DNA of 64,000 bases, from assembly GCA_964036155.1 (NCBI GenBank), contig OZ038422.1, forward strand, positions 55,327,201 through 55,391,200, read 5' to 3'. The notes beneath the pieces were generated by a model. The model searched no databases. It was not told the DNA's origin and worked only from the letters and a program-made list of their open reading frames with translations. Source of the stretch: Diploscapter coronatus (lineage: Eukaryota; Nematoda; Chromadorea; Rhabditida; Rhabditidae). Shown here piece after piece: positions 37,116 through 46,922 of the stretch. A program made the position numbers and the translations under genes. Position 1 is the stretch's first letter. Every line of letters starts with the position of its first letter.

Positions 37116-38392
37116 ATGAAGAGCACAGTTCATACGATTATTTTACTAGCTCTGCTCTGTTTAGCTGGATTTGCGGTTGCAAAAGGTAAGTTTTATTCTA
37201 TGTTATTCTACTATATTTTATTTAGATTGTCTTTCTTACACAAACATTATTTTCAACTTTACATTCGGTCAATCTCCCAATCTTCAAAATTATTGCTCGA
37301 AGGCAATCAATTGCACGTTTAATATAAATTTTTTTTCAATATTATAAACACCTTTTCAGTTATGAAGAACTTCTAGGTAACGGTTCCACCAGATTATTAT
37401 GTTTCATTTTTTATTAATGGAACGATGGTAGGATCGGACTACTATACAATTAGTGATTCTGGAAGGCACTATGTTTTCAGGCAAGTATTTTATCTGGGTT
37501 TCGTCATTTCTGCGAGATTTATAACTGAACGTGCGATTTTATCCTCCAGCTTTCTTTTCTAGAACTCGTGTCTCATATTCTTCTTCATTTAGAAGAAAAG
37601 AAAACATTCCCGCGTTGACAACTTATAGATTTTACGAAGAATTATTAAAATAGTGTGTCGATAAAAGAACATTAATTTCAATGAAAAGCTAAATGGTTCG
37701 CATGAATTTTACTTCCCGGAAGGAAATAACAGCTTCATTCTTTACTGTTTGCCTAATTCAACGTTCAAATCAACAATTTTCATTGAAGCATCCTATACTA
37801 AATGTAATTTTCTTCATTAAACGTTAAAAACGGTCAAATTTAGTGCCATCATCGATAAATGCGACATATTCTACAGGACCCGACAAGAGGGCTGTTCTTC
37901 TTACGCAAAGTAACGGGTTGAGAAAGAATGTCATCACGGCAAATCAGTGAGATTTTAGGACGCATTGTTGCTAGTTTGAAAACTGTACGAACTGAAAGGG
38001 AATATGACTCCCTTCATGTGAAACTATCATTTATTAATTTTGTCGAAAAAGCATAAGATTTAATTCGAATACCTTTTTCCTCTCATTAGTTTATGGCAAA
38101 ATATATTCATTTCAGTTAACTGCCGACCTTCTATTGCAATACGACGATCCATTTTATTCTACGAGATATTTGGTTTATGGTGGTTCGAATAATGCTCCTC
38201 TGGGGAGGTAAGAGATTTACAAATAAATCAAAATCAATCAATCAAGAATAATCCATGTTTAGCTTATTCTTCTGGTATATTCACAGTCAAACATTCGATT
38301 CATCGTCTCACAATCCAATTACGATTGTACAAATCAGCCCCCGACCTGACGATGTAATTATTATCAACGTTCCAGAGAATCAGTCCTTTTAA
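37116..38392 (+). CDS. Secreted CUB-like domain protein (nematode family), part 1
   Basis: Begins with a signal peptide, MKSTVHTIILLALLCLAGFA. Later exons (about 37378-37482, 37697-37803, 37843-37947, 38115-38208 and 38287-38392) give VTVPPDYYVSFFINGT...YYTISDSG, FPEGNNSFILYC, and LTADLLLQYDDPFYSTRYLV before a stop after VPENQSF. This matches the N-terminal half of the nematode CUB-like (DUF141/CUB_2) proteins, secreted and often induced by pathogens or controlled by insulin signalling in C. elegans. The junction of exon 1 with exon 2 does not keep phase at the best donor. The stop may be an artefact if part 2 belongs to the same gene. Confidence 0.55.
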
Positions 38393-38517
38393 AATTTTGA
38401 TTAATTCTATTTTATGACTGAAATATTAGTTATATCATTATTGACGTAACCAATATGATGCTCATGTTTGATTAAAATGATGAATGAGAATAACATGCGA
38501 ATTTGAGATACTACAGC

Positions 38518-38616
38518 ATATTCAGGGATGTTGAAACTTGGTCTCGGTCGACCTTCTGAAATTGACTGAGGCCGAGGTTTGAGTTGTTCGGACTTCCACG
38601 ACATCCCTGAACATAT
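38518..38616. repeat. Palindromic element between the two CUB-like segments
   Basis: ATATTCAGGGATGT (38518-38531) is mirrored by ACATCCCTGAACATAT (38600-38615), with a second inner inverted repeat (GGTCTCGGTCGACC against GGCCGAGGTT). The roughly 100 bp unit looks like a small foldback element. Confidence 0.6.
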
Positions 38617-38662
38617 TTTGCTATCGATTATGATCTTCCAAGATAGTATTGATTTCTTTCAG

Positions 38663-40082
38663 ATACTGACAAATACAAAGCAGATGGAATTGTTTCCAGA
38701 CATCGCACGATGAAACCCCAGGTGAACGCCAGCCATGCCTGGGACGTAGTTCTGGATGCGAGGAATGGTTCTGCTGCTCTCACAATCTGGACCCGTGATT
38801 TATATTCACCGAGTTTTCTTGCAGGCATCACATTTGATAGTGATGTTAGTTTTTTTTGTTTTATTTATGCATTTCAAAATTCCAAATACCCATGAGTTTT
38901 TTCTTCAATTTTAATAATATTGGTTTGTAACGATGAACTTATAAAAATAATTGCAAAATCCTAACTAATCTTGACAATATGTTGTAGGATGATTCAACAG
39001 TGTACCTCGATGCAGGAGCGCCAACCAGCCATGACATTTATCGAATCGCTACATACAAGTGATAATTAATGTTAATATTGCAATCAAAATAAATATTTCA
39101 GGAAGAACTCCGATGATAATCTACTCCCTCAACTTCTTTCACCATATCTTGTAACATTTTATGCTACAAAAGGAATTCACACGCTGCATCTTAAATTTAG
39201 CGTTTTTGCCAAAGAATTTGGTTGGTAAAAAGCGTTTTATATTGTATCGGTCAAATGAGACGACAGTTCGTGTAGCGATATAGAGCGGTTATAGTATGAA
39301 AAAAGATATCATATGAATTTTCTATGGCTACTGATTTGATTGGAAAAAAACGGAGTAGCAATGAGAAGAAGATACAAATCATCACAGCTTGCTAGTGGTT
39401 TGAATATAATTCGATGTATTTCAGAGGAATTTTATAATACTACAATTGGTCGAAAAGGGTTCTTTACGTCAACATGGTATCCGTTTCCCTCATATGTCGA
39501 TTATCTCATAGACGATTCTAGAGAGATGGACTGTAAGATTTTTTCAATATCTCGCACCACTATTGAAAATTAAATTTTTCAAGTAACTAGAGCAAATGTG
39601 AGCCGCATCAAAATAACCAGCGCCAACATATTCTTTAACGACCCTCAAGGATTTGGATCTCAAACTAGGGAAATGAAATTCCAAATTTGGAATGCAAATA
39701 ATGATTCCACACAGCATTTGTAAGAATTCGTCTTTCTTTCATTTTTACACAAAAGGAAATAAATATGATGAATACTGAGTAAACAAAATGACTTAATCCA
39801 CAATAATGAAATTTAAATTTAGAGACAACCAAACAGTCAGCTACAACTCAACATTCTTCAGTGGAAACGGAACATCTTTGACATGGCATCTTTTCGACAG
39901 CACAACAGAAAATGGAATAGCTGATTCTGGCTATTACTTCACATTCGAATTTGAACCAAAATACACCAATAAATTGAGTTTGGGTAAGTAATTAGAATAA
40001 AAATTGATCAGAGAAAGTAGAATTTTTAGGTCTGCCTGTAATGATCGCTCTGGCTATCAGGTTGCTTTCAAATTTTGCTTGA
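38663..40082 (+). CDS. CUB-like protein, part 2 (C-terminal domain, possibly same gene)
   Basis: Exons from 38663: TDKYKADGIVSRHRTMKPQV...WDVVLDARNGSAALTIWTRD, then DDSTVYLDAGAPTSHDIYRI, NLLPQLLSPYLVTFYATKGI, FYNTTIGRKGFFTSTWYPFP, then VTRANVSRIKITSANIFFND, and last DNQTVSYNSTFFSGNGTSLT, ending in the hydrophobic GLPVMIALAIRLLSNFA*. The order fits the second half of nematode CUB-like proteins. The hydrophobic end could be a GPI-anchor signal. No start codon or signal peptide precedes it, so it is either the continuation of the gene at 37116-38392 or a 5'-truncated copy. I could not find a donor joining them in phase. Confidence 0.5.
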
Positions 40083-42082
40083 TTTTGGTCTGTAAAATAT
40101 GGGTTTAAGATATAGTAATTTTCACTTTATTTAACCAAAATTATCAATTCGAAATAAAGTCATGCATGAAATATTAATGGTATGCTCATCCTTTGCACGA
40201 ATTAATGTGTATTTATTGTCCGAATATTTCGACTATCTGGAAATCTATTAACCAAGTATCGTCGATGAACTATAACTTGGAATAAATTAAAAGGGGTTCG
40301 TTCTTCTCTCCCTTTTATGGGCCACGGATCACCCTCGATTTGACAACTTTTCTTCGTCTATCTGTTTGTTTTTTTTTTCAATTTTATGCAAATTAGCGAT
40401 AATTAGTCAATTAATTTCTCTCAATATCGATAGAGGGAAATAATTGACAAGTTTTTATCGCGAAAATCATGTTAACCCCAATGAAGGAACGAAGAAAATA
40501 AAGAAAATTGTCCAATAAAGAAGTTGTCTGTGCACACATTTTGAGGCTCAAAAGGGACAGAAAGAAATGCGTCCTTTCTACTTTATTCCAATTGATGGTT
40601 CATCGGCAAGATTACTGTTAACCTTCAAGGCTGCAGCCCTGTTAACCTCGCTGCAGTTTCGTCAGCGTCATGAGCCGCACTCTTGATTATACAAGGCTGT
40701 TTGAAAAGTCGACTCACGACAAGTTTAGATCGAAATTTCAGACAATAGCGAGGAGCGTTTACTCGACAGATTCGGAATAACTCATTTTGCTAATTGCATG
40801 GAATTCTTTTCAAATATTCTCAAATGCACTAATTGAAGATAAGACTATTTTCGAAGAACGCAACAATTTTATTTACATTGAGGAAATTGTCAAGGTAATA
40901 ATTCAAACATATAATGGAGTGTCAGGAACAGACCTAACCTCATGTCTGGCTGCCTGCAGTCGTCAGTCCAGGTCATTCCACTTGGTCTTCTGTCTCGCAA
41001 CTCTCACAGCCAATTCCTGCAGATGCTTTGCTGCCTTCGCATTCTCCTTTCTTGCCAATCCACGTTTCATGCGTCTAAAAAATCGGAAATAATTTCATTT
41101 TGTCGTAAATTAACTTCAAATCTCGATATATCAAATTTAGATAGAAAGCATATAATCCAGATAGTAGGATGATAAAAATAAATGAGTTTTCATGAATTTT
41201 TGAAATCTCTTTGCAAAGGAGAACATAAAATTGAAAATTTATGGTTTTATAAAGGGATGATAAGATGTTGATGGAATAATTTCTCGTTGTTTGATTGATT
41301 CAATCAGCACATACTTTATTGGAATTCTTGCAAACAAGTAAATTATTACATTTTACAGTGACGTTCAAAATATGAAACAATAGAATTCTGACATAATCTA
41401 CAACCGTTATGAACTGATTTCGCAGGTTAAAATTAACTACTTAGGCAATTATTGATAACAAACTAGTCAAACTGTTGAATTTGGTCAAAACTCAAAATGT
41501 GCAGAGTTACAGAAAAACGACTCTTGAACATTAGTTTTATAATCTGTACATATCTTTCTTGAACTATTCTGCGCGGTCAGCATTCATTTATTCTGGCTCT
41601 TGAATGTGTCCAATATCGTTCCATTCATTCTCCTCGACATCGTATTCCTCAATTTCCGTGCAAAAATCAACGGGGTTATCATCAACACCGACATTCCGGT
41701 ATCTGAATTATTCAAATCTAATTTCCATAAGCCTTAATTTTTCATGCTCACCCTCCAACTGCGAACAGTCTAGGAAGAGATTTCCTCCATCCTGGCGCCA
41801 GTACAATTTCGGCATCGGAATGGCGCCAGGATGGAGGCAATTTCTCTCCTAGTAGATTCTAAAAATCGTAGTCAGATTTGGATAGACATTTCACTGTTAT
41901 TCAGCATTTTTATCTATCCGATTTTTGAACGAGAAAATTCCAGTGTTAGGACCAAACCGATATGCTTAGATATAATTTTGATCTCATTGTCAGTACTCAT
42001 AGGATATTTAATAAAAATGATAATTTTCATTTATTTTTATTTTGATAAAAAAGAAAAGCATCAAGTTTTCCATTATTAAAAT
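40083..42082. other. Spacer with orphan exon-like pieces
   Basis: Mostly AT-rich. Two minus-strand pieces look like real terminal exons: about 41592-41701 (acceptor ATTCAG, then YRNVGVDDNPVDFCTEIEEY ... QEPE*), whose EEYDVEENEWNDI resembles a kelch repeat, and about 40962-41077 (acceptor TTTTTTAG, then RMKRGLARKENAKAAKHLQE ... KWNDLD*). I found no upstream exons for either, so they may be fragments left by rearrangement. Confidence 0.35.
41770..41852. repeat. Hairpin element copy 2, beyond the inner end of arm 2
   Basis: Arms of about 31 bp (41770-41800 and 41821-41852, beginning CTAGGAAGAG and ending TCTCTCCTAG) around a 20-base loop. The core TCCATCCTGGCGCC / GGCGCCAGGATGGA is shared with the other two copies. 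This is the most complete of the three. Confidence 0.8.
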
Positions 42083-42900
42083 TTCTAAAATTTATTCCAA
42101 TAAACCTTGGCAAATCTTCATATCTACCATCGAACTCGGAATGGCGACAATAAATTAATAGAAGAATAGAAATCAATAGCAAAAATTGATTTAGAATCAT
42201 GATAGTCGATAATTTACAAGTGAGATTCGGGATATGAGGAATGAAGTCGGTAATTCTTCGTGTAAATTGTGTGATTTATGTATGAGTTAGTTATATGAGA
42301 AATATGGTGAATATAAATTATGAGAAAAAACATAAAATGGTATTTTCATGTGAAAAAATAATAGATAGAGATTCTTCTTACAGTTTTCACATAACTTCGT
42401 CGTTTTTCGAACAACTTTCTTATCGATCTTATCATCAACATTGAACCAGACGATACTGAAATTTGAAAATGAAATGTTCATTTGAGCAATTATGCAAAAT
42501 TCGAGGTGTGTTTATTATGCAACGATGCATTGTCTATCTTCTTTATCCAAACAAAAGAAAGAGCGCTGAGAAAATTGCCAAAGCCTCGTGAATTTGGAAT
42601 GTGTGATTTTCGAGAAGCACGATTCTCCGATGGATTTCCGGACTCATTCCGAGCGGTTTGGATTTGGAAATCAATCGGAAAAATATTCTCGAAGGATCCC
42701 CGAAAAAAAACCCCACAAATTTCAGAATGATTTGGAAATTTTTCAAGGAAAAAATGAATAACATTTTCACCATTTTCCCCTTTCACAATCAATTTGGGTG
42801 CCATTAGAACATTCTTCACAATGCATCTTCATTTAGAACGATTCTAACAAGAATAAAAAGATTGGCAGAAAATAACCATGTTTTTTTTATGAATTCATTA

Positions 42901-44574
42901 TTATCGTTTTCTTACCCGATCAATGCGTATTCTGTGATACGGTATTTCTTCGATAGGAAAAATGCTTTGCGCTTCGTTGATAGCCTTTTTCATATCATAG
43001 AGGTTATTCCGAGCCAAATAGGCATCGTAGAAATACTTGACGTAGAAAATGAGTTGCATGAAAAAGTACATGTTACTGTATTTGAGTGTTTCGAAAGATT
43101 CTTTACAACTTTGCCCGGACATCTGAAAGAAGTGACAAGGATAATATCATTAATGTAATTAAATTCAAAAATAAAAATTTAGTTATCAAATTTTGCAGGT
43201 GAAAACCTTCAAAAATTCAATCCTTGAAAGTTGTTACATTTTTCAATGATACCTTGATTTCATAAGCTAATGCAGTGATGAGTAGTCCAATAATTTGCTG
43301 AAGAATTTGGAGTGTAGTTATTGTGACACAAATGAATTTTCTTGGCAAAATGCACTTAGCCCGGGCTGCATAATACGCATGAGTTATGGAAATGATCAAG
43401 TAATCGATCATGAAATACCAACGACCTAAATTTATGAACTGACTTTAAATGAGTTGGAAAAAATAAATAAATGTTTTATCGATAAAGCCCGAATCAAGTG
43501 TGGATGCAAAGCGGAGGAGGGAAATGGGCGCGATTTTAATTTCTGTTTTCCTCTGTTCGAAAGAGAAGAAAGCAACGAGAGACGGTGTCTCTCTCCGCTT
43601 AAATAAAGAGGAAAGCGAGAAGAATAAACCCCACCCACTTTTCCCTTTTCTATTTTGCAGCTACTCTTGATTCGGTGTCATCGATACCTGATGGACTAAA
43701 TGTAGTGATGATATGTATTGCATAGATTAGAGACATAAAACGATAAATGTGATTGAAACATCCTAAACGAAATTCTGCCTTGAAATCTGAAAGTATGACC
43801 GATTCCAAAAGTAGCATCATCTAAAAAATGTTGTCGAATGATATCAAAACTACAGGATAGAGATCGTAGTATTGAAATTTGTATCATAACACATTATTTA
43901 AAAAAAAAAAAACCTTTAATGTAACGAAAGACTTCATCCAACCATCGCTTATTGTCATGTAATGCGATGGAACGCACAAGGAGTATAATATCGAATTTCT
44001 TAAGTTATTTTTCATACAATATAATGTGAATATTGACATACTCTCGCCAACTCCAAAGCCATTCTGGAGCCATGCGGATGAAACCAAAAAATCCAAGGAA
44101 TGAACAGAGGAAATTCCAATTTCGGAATCCATTACTACTATATTCATATCCATTTCGATCATTTACATCTTCCTAAAATGATATAAAGATTCATTCCACA
44201 CACAATCTCATAATTTGTCATTGGTATTAACTCTAACTTATAAAGATGGCATATAGAAAGTAAAATAATTGAGTTAAACTCAACTTTAAATCTTTTTTTT
44301 TCTTTTTCAATATTTTGCCTATTAACTTATACTATATATCTATTTTATTGATATATTTTCTAAATATTAAAAGCACCGTCAAAATCCTCAGAATAGTCAT
44401 CAAAGGCATAAACACACATGTAAAAAATCCCAAAAAATATATGCTCATTCGAAGATCGTTGTGCATTCTCATTCGGTTTTTAGGATTGTAGTCTTGAGTT
44501 AATGCTGATTCAAATGGTAGAATGAACAGATAGTTTCGAGATTCGTAATAAATTGAATAGTTGAAGCTATTCAT
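42901..44574 (-). pseudogene. ELO fatty-acid elongase-like gene, copy 2, probably degenerate
   Basis: Same exon series as copy 1, on the other strand: MNSFNYSIYYES..., WNYF/FLGFFGF-equivalent exon near 44050-44155, FDIIRQHFLDDATF..., GRWYFMIDYLIISITHAYYA at about 43410 and a last exon at 42901-43122. The histidine box is again MFQSH instead of HxxHH, so the loss predates the duplication or both copies share another function. A block of about 35 residues after LPFES (LTQDYNPKNRMRMHNDLRMS) is very different from copy 1 although the flanks are nearly identical. Confidence 0.6.
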
Positions 44575-45160
44575 TTTTCCTGTAAAAATGTATGATGCAG
44601 ATCCAACTGACAATTCTTGATCACTGAATAATTGGAAACGAATAAATAGCGACCAAACCAAGAACCAATAAAAATATGAAATGGATCGATGAAAATTCAT
44701 GGATAGGGGTTGAGATGTGCTGCGCTAGAAGTGTCATTGCTAATGGTAAATTATCGCCCTAACCGTAATGTTAGAGTACCATTCACTCATTCTTTTATTT
44801 TTCCCATTGTCTCTAATCTCTCTCCACATGATGTCATTCCTTCCATTTATGTCTGCTTCCAGTGACTACTTCTCATTCTCTCCCCTCTACAGTTACTGCC
44901 TACTCATCAGCTATCGAACCCTCCATATCTTTTCAGTCTCTCCCTTCTAGAGTTTCCTATTTTCACGACCACTGACCTTCCTTTGAATTATCTTCACTTT
45001 GACCTCATAACTCATTCGGATCTCCTGTGCTCTTGGGGTACAGTAAATCTGCAAATATTCCCAAACTATTGTCACTGACGCTGTGCTAATAAAAACTTGT
45101 GTTAATCCAAGTTCTGACTGACGCCACCCACTCGGCGAGCACATCGTGTGATTTATGGTA

Positions 45161-45790
45161 TAGTCTATCCTGAGTAAGTGAATACTGCATACATTTTGCA
45201 ACTTCGCTCGCTCAGGCTCCGCCCACTTTTTCCTGCTCTGCCGAATTGAATGATTCCCCATTTTCAAACTATTTTTTTCTATTTTTCTTGACATTTTCGC
45301 GAAAAATCTTTATAAGTATATCCTAATTATCTCTCTAATTGACCAATTAACTCTCTTTAGTGTTTACTGTTCATTTTTCGATCGAAATTTCGTATTTTTC
45401 GTGCAAATTTGACATTTTCATGAAAACATCTGATAAGCGACTGTTTGTTTGTCCATCAACTTGTAATTCTAATGTTCTGATGACGACGGTAACATCTGCA
45501 TCTTGGATAAACCGACAACTGACCCAATGAAAATGGGTCCTAGTTTGAGAGAAAAAATTGCTAGAAAAACGAGAAAAATGAACAGCAAACACTAAAGAGA
45601 GTTAATTGGTCAATTAGAGAGATAATTAGGATATAATTATAAAGATTTTTCGCGAAAATGTCAAGAAAAATAGAAAAAATAGTTTGAAAATGGGGAATCA
45701 TGCAATTCGGCAGAGCAGGAAAAAGTGGGCGGAGCCTGAGCGAGCGAAGTTGCAAAATGTATGCAGTATTCACTTACTCAGGATAGACTA
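45161..45790. mobile_element. 630 bp foldback element with TA target-site duplication
   Basis: The ends TAGTCTATCC and GGATAGACTA extend into inverted repeats of about 210 bp each (45161-45375 and 45580-45790), nearly identical, around a roughly 200 bp centre. The element is flanked by TA on both sides (45159-45160 and 45791-45792). Arm 1 has the uninterrupted site with a single TA at 26053-26054. The repeats contain CAACTTCGCTCGCTCAGG next to GCTCCGCCCAC. No transposase frame is present. Confidence 0.9.
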
Positions 45791-46095
45791 TATATGGATT
45801 ATGAATCACACAATATACACACACATGCGAGACCACAGTACTCTGACTCTTCTTTATAAGAAACGAGTTGTGGGTGATGGACGAAACCGAAAGTCATTCA
45901 AATGAGCTGATTCTTGGTATACTACTTATATTCGTTGCGGAGAACACCACAAATCCGGCATTAAAATACAGGTGCGGAACAGATTTTCGAAATATGCACA
46001 GAAACCGTCCAAATTGGGTGTCAATCACTTCGTATCGACGAGATAAACAACTTTCATGAAGAAACTTTTTGATCTGACATTCTATATCAAAGTTA

Positions 46096-46149
46096 TCGGA
46101 AAATTATTGCCTCCATCCTGGCGTTAGGATGGAGGCAATAATTTTCCGA
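46096..46149. repeat. Hairpin element copy 3, outer end of arm 2
   Basis: A perfect 24 bp inverted repeat (TCGGAAAATTATTGCCTCCA onward at 46096-46119, mirrored at 46126-46149) around six bases. It occupies the position equivalent to copy 1 but has lost the GC-rich loop and duplicated the TTATTGCC flank. Confidence 0.8.
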
Positions 46150-46922
46150 ATATAAGGGAAGTTCTCACATAGGAACTCACGGATCTTGATGAAACTTTTA
46201 AAATAAATTTTCAATAACAGGGATTACAATGGTAAAAACAAAATTCTTAAAATAGGAACCTGGAAGAAATTAGTTTTTGACCGTTTTTTACTCGTATTTT
46301 GTGCAAGTAATGAGCAAATTCGTTTGTCAAGCATATATGCAAATTTGGCGATTTCACAAATAAAGGAAAGGAATAAGATTTTCTCCGAGTTTTAGACTCC
46401 AAGTCCCTATTTTACGGACTTTGACATGATAATAGTGATCAGCAATATCAAAAACTCCTATTTGGGGTTTCATTAAGATGTGAGTTCCTATGTGGAAACT
46501 TCTCTCGTTAGTTCTATCATAGATGTTCCAATTTCTGAAATTAAAATTGCAATTAAACGTGATGTTTAATTGCCCGCCGCGGTAAACAATCGTTTTCTGA
46601 TCCGCTACTACATAATGACTAGCGACACAAAACAGGATGCGCAGACGGCCTTCGAGATGGTCAGCCCGTGCACGCAGACGAGGTTCTCGCCGATCAGAAT
46701 AATCAGACCAATCACATCTCTGCATAAATGAATAGCCCATTGCGTCATCCTACTTCCCCATTTTCCTTCTCCTCTTTCATTTCATTTTGCTTCTTCGTCA
46801 AATCTATGTAATTTAGATTTATTCACAGCTAATAAACAACCGCGTAATGATATTTCGAAATGAATAATTGCACGACTTATCAGTTGATTTACCCGAATAC
46901 GAGGAAAATAGCTGGCAGTATT
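46150..46922. other. Gap with a loose inverted repeat and an exon-like fragment
   Basis: GTTCTCACATAGGAACTCAC (46158-46177) recurs inverted as GTGAGTTCCTATGTGGAAAC near 46479-46498, each beside a matching ATGAAAC/GTTTCAT. A minus-strand piece at about 46600-46725, after a TTTATGCAG acceptor, reads DVIGLIILIGENLVCVHGLT then SKAVCASCFVSLVIM* and has exon-like GC content; I do not recognise it. TTTATT near 46816 gives AATAAA on the minus strand for the F-box-like gene. Confidence 0.35.

Larger units (their letters stand above)
42083..46149 (-). repeat. Arm 2 of the large inverted duplication
   Basis: About 4.07 kb, the reverse complement of arm 1 plus two additions: a 630 bp foldback element (45161-45790) and about 380 bp (roughly 44765-45150) that is absent from arm 1 and includes a pyrimidine-rich block. 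Outside these, identity is high. The outer end is the hairpin at 46096-46149. Confidence 0.92.

Noticed and set aside
37482..37490. GC donor (CAG|GCAAGT) in the CUB-like gene
   Set aside because: A GT donor directly after (CAA|GTATTT) keeps the phase into the next exon.
42482..42819. Pairs of open frames near the inner parts of both arms (also 27983-28305)
   Set aside because: They overlap on both strands and recur only because the arms are duplicated; there is no splice or domain evidence.
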